NCBI RefSeq assembly: GCF_022129445.1
Contig: NZ_JADQAQ010000024.1
Coordinates: 1-64,000 of the forward strand
Direction of reading: 5' to 3'
From: Photobacterium sp. Ph5
GTDB lineage: Bacteria > Pseudomonadota > Gammaproteobacteria > Enterobacterales > Vibrionaceae
DNA: 64,000 bases
Shown here in pieces: positions 19,992 to 28,757 of the stretch (positions are counted from its first letter, which is position 1; every line of letters begins with the position of its first letter). The notes beneath the pieces were generated by a model, which worked only from the letters and a program-made list of their open reading frames with translations, did no database searches and had not been told where the DNA came from. Both the position numbers and the translations under genes were made by a program.

Positions 19992-21032
19992 TTATTGCCC
20001 TGAGTTAATCACTTGCTTTGTAATATCTCCTGCAAGATCAGCATCGCTTAATTTGAAGAAAATCATTTTTCCTGATTTTTGAATCTCTTGGGTGTTGTAT
20101 TTAAATTGACTAAATACATCTCCCCATTGATAGCGTACAAAAGTCTCGCCTGATTGTAGATGTCTATTTACCGAATATTCCGTTGCGTAACCTGCCATTT
20201 TACCGTTAATTGGACGGTTGGGGGCATCATGAGGAATACGGAACATCGTTGACTCAAGTTTTAAAATGCCATTGATGATACTTGTAGGTTCTTTTAAATG
20301 CTCTGAGAAGTAGGTGGCATGAATAAAACGATCTTCAGGGTTAGTGTTACCGCCTGTGCCTAAATTTGTTTGACTCCATTGTTGGGCTTGTTCCCCCCAA
20401 CCACGCGCTGAGCGTTTAATATTCGCAAGGTGTTGTGCATAGCCTGGTTGATTTGTCATGACGGTATATTGTTTACCATGCCAAATGAGAGGTTTACCAT
20501 CACGCCATTCAATAATAGCACTATCACCTGTTGGATCTTGGAAGGATAAATGAAGTGCAATGCGGATAGGTATACCTTCAATAAACTCTTCGTTAGGTGC
20601 TAACGCGGTAGCAGCTTTTACAACGTCATTCACTGTTTTGTATTGTGACAGCATATGACGAAGGTAAGTAATGGCCCCATTGGTTTGTTTATTATTCGCT
20701 TTGCCGAGATCCATCTCGCCGTCATATAAAATATTGCCAGATAGACCTTCAGCATTTATACCATCTATAACAATGCCATAAGCTGTGATACCGGTAACAG
20801 CATACTTTGAAGTGACAATATTTTTATCACTAAGGTGGGTTGAATATTCGGTACCAGTAGGAAAGTTTGCTAAATAAGGGTTTGTGGACTCAGACCAATC
20901 CATAGTACGAGAAACAAAGACACCATGATCTTCAGTTTGCCAAAGAATTCGGGTACAAGCATTGGCGGAAGATATCATGCTAGAACACGATAGAGTGGTA
21001 ACTAACGCGAATACTAAAGGTTTTACTTTCAT
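19992..21032 (-). CDS. Secreted choloylglycine hydrolase / penicillin V acylase family Ntn-hydrolase
   Basis: The 346-residue precursor has a Sec signal peptide ending ...SSANA, directly followed by Cys26 in CTRILWQTEDHGVFVSRTMDW. In this family the Cys freed at the N-terminus is the catalytic nucleophile, so signal cleavage would itself create the active enzyme. The conserved Arg of SRTMDW, and the Asp and Asn of the fold (GITAYGIVIDGINAEGLSGNIL; TNQPGY), are present. The protein should act in the periplasm on linear amides: bile salts, penicillin V, or acyl-homoserine lactones, which Gram-negative relatives are known to cleave. Substrate cannot be decided here. It stands alone between glnS and fur. 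Confidence 0.88.
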   Translation of the reverse strand: MKVKPLVFALVTTLSCSSMISSANACTRILWQTEDHGVFVSRTMDWSESTNPYLANFPTGTEYSTHLSDKNIVTSKYAVTGITAYGIVIDGINAEGLSGNILYDGEMDLGKANNKQTNGAITYLRHMLSQYKTVNDVVKAATALAPNEEFIEGIPIRIALHLSFQDPTGDSAIIEWRDGKPLIWHGKQYTVMTNQPGYAQHLANIKRSARGWGEQAQQWSQTNLGTGGNTNPEDRFIHATYFSEHLKEPTSIINGILKLESTMFRIPHDAPNRPINGKMAGYATEYSVNRHLQSGETFVRYQWGDVFSQFKYNTQEIQKSGKMIFFKLSDADLAGDITKQVINSGQ

Positions 21033-21138
21033 CTACAATATCCATATAGAAATAATTGGTATAGATATATAGTGAAAAACCATTCTTTGTAATGTGGTTA
21101 TTTGTAACAATGTTTGAAAGGTGAACTAGGTATCAATA

Positions 21139-21166
21139 AAAAGCCAGTGAAATATCACTGGCTTAA
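21139..21166 (-). terminator. Terminator of fur
   Basis: AAGCCAGTGA pairs with TCACTGGCTT around AATA; on the minus strand a T-rich stretch follows, just beyond the fur stop codon. Confidence 0.85.
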
Positions 21167-21175
21167 TAAATGGAA

Positions 21176-21625
21176 TTATTTAGGATTATGTAAAGAGTCA
21201 TCGGCACAACAATCGCCTTCAATGCAATGACCATACAAATAAAGGCTATGGTTTGTTAAGCGAACATTGAAACGAGTAGCAATTTCTTTTTGGCGTTGCT
21301 CAATGAAATCATCAGAAAACTCGATAACTTTACCACAATCTAGACAAACAAGATGATCATGGTGATGTTGTGTTGCTAATTCAAAGACAGACTTACCACC
21401 TTCAAAATGGTGACGAGTAACAATACCTGCATCATCAAATTGGTTTAGTACGCGATAAACGGTTGCTAGACCAATTTCTTCGCCAATATCGATAAGTTTT
21501 TTGTACAAGTCTTCAGCACTGATATGTTGGCAATCAGGTTCTTGCAGTACTTCCAAAATTTTAAGGCGTGGAAGAGTAACTTTTAAGCCTGCTTGTTTTA
21601 GCGCATGATTATTATCTGACATCAA
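21176..21625 (-). CDS. fur: Fur, ferric uptake regulator
   Basis: Fe2+-dependent repressor that controls iron acquisition genes. The 149-residue protein has the N-terminal winged helix (ALKQAGLKVTLPRLKILEVLQ... ATVYRVLNQFDDAGIV) and the C-terminal dimerisation domain with the metal-binding HHHDHLVCLDCGKVIEF and the second CxxxxC pair in HCIEGDCC. Length matches enteric Fur (148). Its likely targets in this window are feoABC, for which a Fur-like box is visible. The fur-fldA-seqA-pgm neighbourhood is conserved with E. coli. Confidence 0.98.
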   Translation of the reverse strand: MMSDNNHALKQAGLKVTLPRLKILEVLQEPDCQHISAEDLYKKLIDIGEEIGLATVYRVLNQFDDAGIVTRHHFEGGKSVFELATQHHHDHLVCLDCGKVIEFSDDFIEQRQKEIATRFNVRLTNHSLYLYGHCIEGDCCADDSLHNPK

Positions 21626-21799
21626 AATTTCCTATTGGCTATCCGCAAAAATGTTGCAGTAGTCTTTCTAATTTCTATCCATTATAAGTGACGCAACGAT
21701 AACAATAAACCTTAAAAGTAGTGGAAACTAGGAGATATGTATAATTTCTAGTGTTTGAATATATGTAAAAATTATGTAAACATAAACTCATCGTACCAG

Positions 21800-22282
21800 A
21801 TGGGGCTATTCAGATTGTTTGATGTATATAAGCCAAGTGTTGTGAAGTGTGCACTTAATCTATGGCCACCCTTTTGGGGAGCCGGTATTAAGATTATTAC
21901 GATTAGTGATGATTTTCGCTTTGTTCGTATAAAGTTAAAGCTACGCTGGTGGAATAAGAATGCAAATCGCACGCAATATGGTGGCAGTATTTTCTCACTT
22001 ACTGATCCAGTTTATTCTTTAATGTTAATGGGAATACTCGGGCGTGAATATTTTGTATGGGATAAGCAGGCGAGTATTAATTTTATTCAACCTGGTGATA
22101 GTGATTTAACTGCAGAATTTGTGATTTCAGAGCAATACATTGAAGAAATTAAATTGGCAACTCAAGATGGAGAAAAATATTTTCCTTCTTTTACGGTGAA
22201 TGTATTAAATAGCCGAGGAGAGTTAGTTTCTCAAGTTGAGCGGACTTTATATGTAAGGAAAAAGCCAGAATATCGAACCTAA
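21800..22282 (+). CDS. DUF4442 protein, hotdog-fold thioesterase-like
   Basis: From the ATG at 21800 the product has 160 residues; a start at 21755 would add 15 polar residues that look unlike the family. The sequence MGLFRLFDVYKPSVVKCALNLWPPFWGAGIKI, followed by LRWWNKNANRTQYGGSIFSLTDPVYSLMLM, has the layout of DUF4442 proteins, which are predicted relatives of hotdog-fold acyl-CoA thioesterases. The NxxxTQxGG(S/A) region is where these hotdogs have their active-site helix. Substrate is unknown. It diverges from fur and converges on fldA, with a shared terminator. The ribosome binding site is weak. Confidence 0.75.
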   Translation: MGLFRLFDVYKPSVVKCALNLWPPFWGAGIKIITISDDFRFVRIKLKLRWWNKNANRTQYGGSIFSLTDPVYSLMLMGILGREYFVWDKQASINFIQPGDSDLTAEFVISEQYIEEIKLATQDGEKYFPSFTVNVLNSRGELVSQVERTLYVRKKPEYRT

Positions 22283-22331
22283 TTCAATGTGATATTTTGC
22301 GTGAAAAGTCTCTTCGATAATAACGAAGTAT

Positions 22332-22362
22332 AAAAAAACGCGCTTAATAAGCGCGTTTTTTT
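22332..22362. terminator. Bidirectional terminator between the DUF4442 gene and fldA
   Basis: The stem ACGCGCTTA/TAAGCGCGT is flanked by seven As and seven Ts. Confidence 0.92.
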
Positions 22363-22378
22363 GATGAGATCAATGTGA

Positions 22379-22906
22379 TTAATCAGCCAGTTCAGCTAAG
22401 CACATTTCATCATAAATTTGATCAACCCATTGCTTAACACGCTGTGCTGTAAGCTCTGGTTGGCGATCTTCATCAATACATAAACCGACGAAGTGGCTGT
22501 CATCAACAAGTGCTTTTGATGCTTCAAATTCAAAGCCTTCCGTTGAGAAGTTACCAACAACAGTTGCACCACGACCTTCAACGATGTCACGTACAGTGCC
22601 CATCGCATCACAGAAGTATTCTGCGTAATCTTCTTGGTCACCACAACCAAAGATTGCTACAAGCTTAGTTGAGAAGTCAACTTGCTCTAGCTCAGGGAAA
22701 AAGTCATCCCAATCACACTGTGGTTCACCGTAGTACCAAGTAGGAATACCAAGTAGTAGTAGATCAAAATTGTCGATATCTTCTTTGCTGCTTTTTGCGA
22801 TATCTTTTACTTCAACTAGCTTGTCACCAAGTTGCTTTTGAATCATTTTAGCGACAGCTTCGGTATTACCTGTGTCGCTACCAAAGAAGAGTCCAACGCT
22901 TGCCAT
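22379..22906 (-). CDS. fldA: Flavodoxin I
   Basis: FMN-binding electron carrier that supports methionine synthase, IspG/IspH and other reductive enzymes, and can replace ferredoxin when iron is short. From ATG 22906 the product has 175 residues, as in E. coli FldA (176), beginning MASVGLFFGSDTGNTEAVAK, with the phosphate-binding loop SDTGNTE at 9-15. LLLGIPTWYYGEPQCDWDDF and FGCGDQEDYAEYFCDAMG hold the residues that stack on the flavin. A longer start at 22945 is unlikely. The gene is near fur, as in E. coli. Confidence 0.97.
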   Translation of the reverse strand: MASVGLFFGSDTGNTEAVAKMIQKQLGDKLVEVKDIAKSSKEDIDNFDLLLLGIPTWYYGEPQCDWDDFFPELEQVDFSTKLVAIFGCGDQEDYAEYFCDAMGTVRDIVEGRGATVVGNFSTEGFEFEASKALVDDSHFVGLCIDEDRQPELTAQRVKQWVDQIYDEMCLAELAD

Positions 22907-23099
22907 AGTAGAGATTACCCGTATATAAATAGTTAACTGCTGCATCGCAGTTTACAGAAATCAGTAGAAACGGTGCAATGATAATTACTGTTTACTGACG
23001 TTTTGTTTGTTTTTTCGCCTAAACAGTAACATTACCCGCAAGAACCGAGAGGTTAGGTGTTGATATAATCATCATAAGTTACACAATTAACCCTAATAA

Positions 23100-23318
23100 T
23101 TAAATCCCAGTACCTTCCCAACTTAGTTGAATAACACCTTTGGCTATAAATCCAGCACAGCCAAGGAATAAGACTAGCCAAACAATTTTTTGTCCAAAGG
23201 GAGGAACATTACCTTGTTTTAAGACATCTTTTATTGCCATACCGATAAAGAAAAAAATAGCGGCAAAAACAAGATCCAGCCCAATAGATTCAATTAAGTC
23301 CATGTATTCATAAAGCAT
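23100..23318 (-). CDS. DUF2788 small membrane protein
   Basis: This 72-residue protein starts at ATG 23318, chosen because AAAAGGA precedes it by about 7 nt; a frame extension upstream would run into a palindromic repeat. Two hydrophobic segments are visible, at about residues 15-32 (LVFAAIFFFIGMAI) and 45-65 (KIVWLVLFLGCAGFIAKGV). This is the DUF2788 pattern, a family of unknown function found in Vibrionaceae and relatives. It takes the place that ybfE holds in E. coli between ybfF and fldA. A structural or regulatory membrane role is possible but unproven. Confidence 0.75.
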   Translation of the reverse strand: MLYEYMDLIESIGLDLVFAAIFFFIGMAIKDVLKQGNVPPFGQKIVWLVLFLGCAGFIAKGVIQLSWEGTGI

Positions 23319-23329
23319 AACAAATCCTT

Positions 23330-23389
23330 TTGATATATACCCAAGTAACCTCAAGATACTTGGCTTTTAAAGTCACTGAGGTATATCAA
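23330..23389. repeat. 60-bp palindromic intergenic repeat
   Basis: TTGATATATACC at the left end and GGTATATCAA at the right end are inverted repeats, and an inner pair CCAAGTA/TACTTGG frames AACCTCAAGA. The wording ACCCAAGTAACCTCAAGAT is typical of a short repeat family I recall from Vibrio and Photobacterium spacers. It lies directly upstream of the ribosome binding site of the DUF2788 gene, so its transcript would fold as a 5' UTR hairpin. Confidence 0.65.
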
Positions 23390-23489
23390 TTTGTGAGACT
23401 ATAGCATAGTTAAAAAAGGTATTTAACACTGTGGTTATGTAATATCTCGTTGTGAGTGAGCATGCTAACAACGAGATAAGTTATGTTGT

Positions 23490-24254
23490 TTATTTATCAA
23501 GAAAGTTTGTGATGATACGAGTAACCGCTTCAGGCTTTTCTGCATGGAGCCAATGCCCAGTATTTGCTACCATATGCGCTTTGGCTTGAGGGAATTGACG
23601 CATAATTTCATCCCGATGTTCGGGCATAATATAGTCAGATTCCTGACCTTTAATAAATAATGTTTTACCTTTGAACGGCTCTACAGCAGGCTGCCAATCC
23701 ATAATGGTGCTGTAGTTGGCAATAATCCCATCAACATTAAATCGCCATTGATAATATTCCCCCTGTTTGGTGAGAGATTTAAGTAGAAATTGTTTAACAC
23801 CAGCGTCTTCAACATATTGAGCAAGAAATTGTTCGGCTTCACTGCGCTTGGTAATGGTATGTTTATTCACTTCTTGTAAGCCGTTAAACACATTTTGATG
23901 GCGATGTGCTTGATAGCTAACCGGAGCCATATCAAGGACAACCAAATGCTCTAAGTGATTTGGTGCTAATGCAGCCAATGCCATGGCTACTTTTCCACCC
24001 ATTGAGTGACCGATCACTGAAAATTGATCTATATCTAAGTGATTGATCACGTTAAGTACATCCTGTGCCATTTCCTGATAGGTGAAATGATCATTGTGCG
24101 GAGATAAACCATGATTGCGAAGATCAACGCTAATTACTTTATAGTTATTTTTCAACGATCTGGCTAAAAGCCCTAGATTAGCGGCACTGCCGAATAAGCC
24201 ATGGATCAAAATGATCGTTTTTCCATCGCCTTCAACTTGATAATGAAGATTCAC
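23490..24254 (-). CDS. ybfF: YbfF-like alpha/beta-hydrolase (esterase)
   Basis: The 254-residue cytoplasmic protein has the alpha/beta-hydrolase fold: oxyanion region LIHGLFGSAANLG at about 16-28, the nucleophile Ser84 in GHSMGG, and the C-terminal His in ANTGHWLHAEKPEAV; the acid is probably the Asp of GQESDYIMPE or a neighbour. E. coli YbfF hydrolyses short-chain acyl esters, including acyl-CoA types, in vitro. It is divergent from seqA, the same order as in E. coli (seqA-ybfF). The physiological substrate is unknown. Confidence 0.93.
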   Translation of the reverse strand: MNLHYQVEGDGKTIILIHGLFGSAANLGLLARSLKNNYKVISVDLRNHGLSPHNDHFTYQEMAQDVLNVINHLDIDQFSVIGHSMGGKVAMALAALAPNHLEHLVVLDMAPVSYQAHRHQNVFNGLQEVNKHTITKRSEAEQFLAQYVEDAGVKQFLLKSLTKQGEYYQWRFNVDGIIANYSTIMDWQPAVEPFKGKTLFIKGQESDYIMPEHRDEIMRQFPQAKAHMVANTGHWLHAEKPEAVTRIITNFLDK

Positions 24255-24346
24255 TGACTATTTTCTCTAATTAGTTGTGGTATTTACCGTAGAGTATAAC
24301 CTCGGATCAAGCTATAATCGTAGCCAGATTTTTTAACGGAACGATA

Positions 24347-24904
24347 ATGAATAATACGATGAAGACTATTGAAGTAGACGAAGAACTATATCGTTATATT
24401 GCTAGCCAAACTCAACATATTGGTGAAAGCGCTTCTGATATTTTGCGTCGCTTGCTTATGGTGCCTGAAGATCAACAGCAACAGCAGCCTGTTGTGGTAA
24501 TGCCTGTTCGTCCGAAAGGGATCGTTGTTAGTAAAGATGCTGGCAATGTACCAACGATGGATCGTGTTAAAGAAATGCGAACAGTATTGATCTCTGATGA
24601 ATTTGCAGCACAAGAAAAAGCAATTGGTCGTTTTATGATGATCTTATCTTCTTTGTATAGCATTGATGCAGATGGTTTTGCTGAAGCTGCTGCAATTAAA
24701 GGTCGTACCCGCGTTTACTTTGCTTATGATGAAGAAACACTACTAGCAAGTGGTAAAACGACAAAACCTAAGTCGATTCCATCAACACCATTCTGGGTGA
24801 TTACAAATACAAATACCGAGCGTAAGCGTCAAATGATTGACCAGCTGATGACTAAGATGGGATTTGGTTCAGATATTATTGATAAGGTATGTGGCGAAAT
24901 CTAA
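24347..24904 (+). CDS. seqA: SeqA, negative modulator of replication initiation
   Basis: Binds clusters of hemimethylated GATC sites, sequesters the newly replicated origin from DnaA and organises trailing DNA. The N-terminal oligomerisation domain [33 protein letters not shown] (shown here in short only by its first part [11 protein letters not shown]) is highly conserved. A Gln-rich and Pro/Val linker follows at about 47-60, then the C-terminal DNA-binding domain. Starting at 24347 gives 185 residues. An internal ATG at 24359 gives 181, the E. coli length, and is an equally possible start. pgm follows closely, as in E. coli. It presupposes a Dam methylase elsewhere in the genome. Confidence 0.96.
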   Translation: MNNTMKTIEVDEELYRYIASQTQHIGESASDILRRLLMVPEDQQQQQPVVVMPVRPKGIVVSKDAGNVPTMDRVKEMRTVLISDEFAAQEKAIGRFMMILSSLYSIDADGFAEAAAIKGRTRVYFAYDEETLLASGKTTKPKSIPSTPFWVITNTNTERKRQMIDQLMTKMGFGSDIIDKVCGEI

Positions 24905-24941
24905 TCGTCAGATATTGAGATCAAATAACAAGGATAAAACT

Positions 24942-26588
24942 ATGGCTATTCATCCTCGTGCTGGGCAACGTGCTCAGCAAGAAGATATGCATAACATTCC
25001 AGCACTTATCGCTAATTATTTTCTTATAGAGCCGAGTGCTCAAGATGCATCGCAGCAAGTAGAGTTTGGTACTTCAGGTCATCGAGGAACAGCAGATAAA
25101 GGCACATTTAACCAGCATCACATTTGGGCTATTGCACAAGCAGTAGCCGAAGTACGAGCGGCTAATGGAGTGACAGGGCCACTTTTTTTAGGAAAAGATA
25201 CCCATGCATTGTCAGAGCCTGCTTTTACTTCAACATTAGAAGTACTTGTTGCTAATAATGTTCAAGTTGTTATTCAAGAAGGTAAGGGATATACCCCGAC
25301 ACCTGGCATTTCTCATTCTATCCTTTGTTACAACAAAGCTCATGATGATAAAGCAGATGGTATTGTTATCACGCCATCGCATAACCCCCCTCAAGACGGC
25401 GGTATTAAATATAATCCTGTCCATGGTGGCCCAGCTGAAAGTGAATTAACAACAGCTATTGAACGTCGTGCTAATGAAATCATTGCAAATGGTTTGGTTG
25501 ATGTTAAGCGTGTATCTATTGTTGACGCTTTGGCTTCTCAACTGGTTGTTGAGCAAGATTTAGTCGCGCCGTATGTCGCAGATCTTGTAAATGTTATTAA
25601 TATGGAAGCGATTCAAAAGTCAGAGCTAAAGTTGGGTGTAGATCCTCTTGGTGGCTCAGGTATTGAATACTGGCGTCAAATTGCCGCATATTATGCGCTC
25701 GATCTAACACTTGTTAATGAATCTATTGATCCATCATTTCGTTTTATGTCATTAGATAAAGATGGCGTAGTACGTATGGACTGTTCATCACCATACGCAA
25801 TGGCAGGGCTACTGGCGTATAAAGATAACTACGATCTAGCGTTTGGTAACGACCCTGATTACGACCGTCACGGTATCGTAACACCTGCAGGTCTAATGAA
25901 TCCTAATCATTATCTTGCTGTATGTATTGATTACTTATTCCGTCATCGTAATGATTGGGCTAATCAAGTTGCAGTGGGTAAAACATTAGTATCTAGTGCG
26001 TTGATTGATCGTGTTGTTGCAGCATTAGGTCGTGAACTCGTTGAAGTACCAGTAGGTTTTAAATGGTTCGTTGATGGCTTATTTAGCGGTAAGCTCGGCT
26101 TTGGTGGCGAAGAAAGTGCGGGTGCATCTTTCTTACGTAAAGATGGTACACCTTGGTCAACGGATAAAGACGGTATTTTATTGTGTTTGTTAGCCGCTGA
26201 AATTACAGCAGTAACAGGTAAAACGCCGCAAGAGTATTACGAAGAATTAGCCGATAAGTTTGGTCGTTCAGAATATTCTCGTTTGCAAGCTGTCGCGAAT
26301 AAAGAGCAGAAAGCGGTATTAAGTAAGCTTTCTCCTGAAATGGTTTCAGCTGAAACATTAGCTGGTGAGCCAATCACTGCACGTCTAACTCATGCACCAG
26401 GTAATGGTGCTGCGATTGGTGGTTTAAAAGTGACGACTGAAAATGGTTGGTTTGCTGCTCGTCCATCAGGTACAGAAGATATTTACAAGATCTATTGTGA
26501 AAGCTTTAAGGGCAAAGAACATCTAGCGCTTATTGAGCAAGAAGCACAGGAAATTGTCAGTAAAGTCTTTGCCGACGCTGGTTTATAA
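24942..26588 (+). CDS. pgm: Phosphoglucomutase (alpha-D-glucose)
   Basis: Interconverts glucose-1-phosphate and glucose-6-phosphate, linking glycolysis with UDP-glucose and glycogen synthesis. From ATG 24942, preceded by AAGGA, the product is 548 residues (E. coli 546), beginning [16 protein letters not shown]. The phosphorylated Ser lies in [11 protein letters not shown], the metal-binding loop is DPDYDRHG, the sugar loop GGEESAG, and the phosphate loop [13 protein letters not shown] longer frame from 24864 overlaps seqA and lacks similarity. It is probably co-transcribed with seqA, whose stop is 37 bp upstream. Confidence 0.97.
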   Translation: MAIHPRAGQRAQQEDMHNIPALIANYFLIEPSAQDASQQVEFGTSGHRGTADKGTFNQHHIWAIAQAVAEVRAANGVTGPLFLGKDTHALSEPAFTSTLEVLVANNVQVVIQEGKGYTPTPGISHSILCYNKAHDDKADGIVITPSHNPPQDGGIKYNPVHGGPAESELTTAIERRANEIIANGLVDVKRVSIVDALASQLVVEQDLVAPYVADLVNVINMEAIQKSELKLGVDPLGGSGIEYWRQIAAYYALDLTLVNESIDPSFRFMSLDKDGVVRMDCSSPYAMAGLLAYKDNYDLAFGNDPDYDRHGIVTPAGLMNPNHYLAVCIDYLFRHRNDWANQVAVGKTLVSSALIDRVVAALGRELVEVPVGFKWFVDGLFSGKLGFGGEESAGASFLRKDGTPWSTDKDGILLCLLAAEITAVTGKTPQEYYEELADKFGRSEYSRLQAVANKEQKAVLSKLSPEMVSAETLAGEPITARLTHAPGNGAAIGGLKVTTENGWFAARPSGTEDIYKIYCESFKGKEHLALIEQEAQEIVSKVFADAGL

Positions 26589-26605
26589 CCCCGTTATATG
26601 CATAA

Positions 26606-26633
26606 AGAAAACGCCCACAATGGGCGTTTTTTT
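26606..26633. terminator. Bidirectional terminator after pgm
   Basis: A stem AACGCCCA/TGGGCGTT with short loop and seven Ts serves pgm and the convergent DUF1853 gene. Confidence 0.9.
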
Positions 26634-26644
26634 ATATATGCAGG

Positions 26645-27433
26645 TTAAGCTATCAATTCACTATTATGCTTTGGCCAGTGATTCGGAACGATAAACCACA
26701 CCCTGTCTTTTCTATCAACAGCTTGTGTTGGTACGGTAATTTGATCTGGGTCGAGGTATTCATCAAGTTCAGCAAAGGCTGGTGGCGCTATCCACTGTTT
26801 TTTCGTCAATGCTTTCAAAACCAGATGTACAGCATCAGACTGATAACACCATAATCCAGTGTTAGCGTTTGGGTTGATATTAATGGTTGAACCTTGCTGT
26901 GGGTCAGGCCAAGCATGAAATAATCGCCCCTGCATAATGAGTCGACGTTGGGTTGGTTGTTCATCAAACTTAGCATTAAAGGCATCGTGCTCGCTGAGTG
27001 TGAGTTGATGATCAATCATTCTAGCTGTTTTTTTATCCAGATTGTCTTTCGCATTTGGCCCTGGCCAATGATTTTCAAAGGCTAAATAAAATTTGATAGC
27101 GACTTCCCAATGTTCAATTTCATTACTCAGCAAGTTTTTAACGAGGAAATCAATAGAGCCAACAGTTTTTTGATTCCAATGAAGTTGAACTTCTTCTTCT
27201 AATAGTTCGTAATCCGGGTGATGAACAATCCATTGTTGCCATAGCCATTGATAATAAAAGCCTAGGCGGTGATTACCTATATAAGATTCAATAGGAGGAA
27301 GCTGCGCATGACGTTTAAACATTTCAAGCCAAGTATCATTACACACATAATCATATGATGAGATTAAATTTGGCATATTGAGTACGGCGAGATAATCCTT
27401 AGTTAATTGTTTATCCTTTTCTTTTTGTAACAT
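26645..27433 (-). CDS. DUF1853 family protein
   Basis: The 262-residue product from ATG 27433 (a GTG at 27469 would add 12 residues; neither has a clear ribosome binding site) matches the DUF1853 layout. It has an N-terminal helix LTKDYLAVLNMPNLI, the tract GNHRLGFYYQWLWQQWI, and then GSIDFLVKNL...HWEVAIKFYLAF. The last pair, an Asp followed by E-x-K about 17 residues later, has the form of a PD-(D/E)xK nuclease-like core, an inference rather than a demonstrated activity. Function is unknown. It converges on pgm and diverges from ybfA. Confidence 0.75.
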   Translation of the reverse strand: MLQKEKDKQLTKDYLAVLNMPNLISSYDYVCNDTWLEMFKRHAQLPPIESYIGNHRLGFYYQWLWQQWIVHHPDYELLEEEVQLHWNQKTVGSIDFLVKNLLSNEIEHWEVAIKFYLAFENHWPGPNAKDNLDKKTARMIDHQLTLSEHDAFNAKFDEQPTQRRLIMQGRLFHAWPDPQQGSTININPNANTGLWCYQSDAVHLVLKALTKKQWIAPPAFAELDEYLDPDQITVPTQAVDRKDRVWFIVPNHWPKHNSELIA

Positions 27434-27559
27434 TTCTACATAACTCGCTTTTATATGGGCGTATAACACAATTTTGACGGAAAATTACCCAAAAATCTGT
27501 AGTAATATTTCATAAACTCAATTAGAGTGGTAAAAGATTTACCATAAAGAGGTTCTGTT

Positions 27560-27757
27560 ATGTACACTCAGTATTCAAAGCTCAATATTACCTTTCGTCG
27601 TGTTTTTGTTGTACTAGCAGGATTGCTTTCATTACCTGTTTTGCTTTTATTACCTGTCAATAAACGTACGCGATTGGGCAGTTTCTTACACCGTTATTGG
27701 GTACAAACTAGTGCTCAGCCTGTATGGCTAAAAAAAATAGAGCAAGGTTTAAAGTAA
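27560..27757 (+). CDS. ybfA: YbfA-like small membrane protein (DUF2517)
   Basis: The 65-residue protein resembles E. coli YbfA (68 residues): FRRVFVVLAGLLSLPVLLLLP corresponds to the single hydrophobic segment, and LGSFLHRYWVQTSAQPVWLKKIEQ to [21 protein letters not shown]. The N-terminus is basic and the membrane helix lies at about 16-35. Function is unknown. AAGAGGT upstream is a good ribosome binding site. It is a single gene with its own terminator, between the DUF1853 gene and ybgI. Confidence 0.85.
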   Translation: MYTQYSKLNITFRRVFVVLAGLLSLPVLLLLPVNKRTRLGSFLHRYWVQTSAQPVWLKKIEQGLK

Positions 27758-27773
27758 TTTATATCTATAAATG

Positions 27774-27799
27774 AAAAGCTGCCATTGGCAGCTTTTTTT
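27774..27799 (+). terminator. Terminator of ybfA
   Basis: AAAAGCTGCC/GGCAGCTTTTTTT stem-loop directly after ybfA. Confidence 0.9.
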
Positions 27800-27913
27800 A
27801 TACCATTAATTTGCAGTTAATACAGAGAAAACTCTTAATATAAAGATAGCTTTAGTACACTAATACCATAGTATTAATAAAGATTTTAGTTAGAAGATTA
27901 AGGACAACATCAG

Positions 27914-28672
27914 ATGAATAATTTTTCTTTAGAGGCCGAACTCAATGCGTTTCTTTCTCCTCACTTGATCAAAGATTATTGTCCTAATGGGTTACAAGTT
28001 GAAGGCAAAGCAGACGTCAAAAAAATTATTACCGGCGTAACGGCTTGTCAGGCTCTGATTGATAGGGCCATTGAAGAAAAAGCAGATGCACTTGTTGTCC
28101 ATCATGGCTTTTTTTGGAAAGGTGAGGCTGCTGAAATTCGTGGTATGAAATATCGTCGTATTAAAGCCTTGATTGAAAATGGAATTAATTTATATGCTTA
28201 TCATTTGCCATTAGATGTACATACACAAGTTGGCAATAATGTACAACTTGCACAACGTTTAGATTTAGATATCACTGGTGGTTTAGAGTTAGGTAACCCT
28301 CGCTCTGTTGCGATTTATGGTGAGTTAGATCAAGCGATCTCTGGTGAGGATTTTGCTGCAAGAATTGCAATGGCGTTACAACGCGAACCATTACATATCG
28401 CACCGAGTTCATCTAATTTAATAAAAAAAGTAGGGTGGTGTACTGGCGGTGGGCAAGATTATATTGAATTAGCTTTTCAGCAAGGCTGTGATGCCTTTAT
28501 TTCAGGTGAAGTATCGGAAAGAACCACGCATATTGCACGCGAACTAGGTATTCATTATTTTGCTGCAGGTCATCACGCAACAGAGCGTTATGGTGTGAAA
28601 GCATTAGGTGAATGGTTAGCACAAGAATACAACTTTGATGTGACGTTTATAGACATTGATAATCCAGTGTAG
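27914..28672 (+). CDS. ybgI: YbgI/NIF3-family dinuclear-metal protein
   Basis: The 252-residue protein is a Nif3-like protein; E. coli YbgI (247) forms a toroidal hexamer with a dinuclear metal site and has been described as a GTP cyclohydrolase 1 type 2 homologue. The metal ligands are visible in VVHHGFFWKGE (about 62-72), AYHLPLDVHTQVGNN (about 95-109) and AGHHATERYGV (about 218-228). The cellular role is not settled; DNA-repair and metal-chaperone functions have been suggested for relatives. It converges on gltA. Confidence 0.93.
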   Translation: MNNFSLEAELNAFLSPHLIKDYCPNGLQVEGKADVKKIITGVTACQALIDRAIEEKADALVVHHGFFWKGEAAEIRGMKYRRIKALIENGINLYAYHLPLDVHTQVGNNVQLAQRLDLDITGGLELGNPRSVAIYGELDQAISGEDFAARIAMALQREPLHIAPSSSNLIKKVGWCTGGGQDYIELAFQQGCDAFISGEVSERTTHIARELGIHYFAAGHHATERYGVKALGEWLAQEYNFDVTFIDIDNPV

Positions 28673-28701
28673 ACTAGCAAGTCTTTCGGTAAATGAAACA
28701 A

Positions 28702-28735
28702 AAAAAAGGTTGAGTATTTAACTCAACCTTTTTAT
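28702..28735. terminator. Bidirectional terminator between ybgI and gltA
   Basis: AAAAAGGTTGAG/CTCAACCTTTTT stem with A- and T-runs on either side. Confidence 0.92.
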
Positions 28736-28757
28736 TTATCATTACTTTTTAGAAAAT

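Noticed and set aside
24864-24941. N-terminal extension of pgm
   Set aside because: It overlaps the end of seqA, lacks similarity to phosphoglucomutases, and an ATG with AAGGA upstream at 24942 fits the family start.
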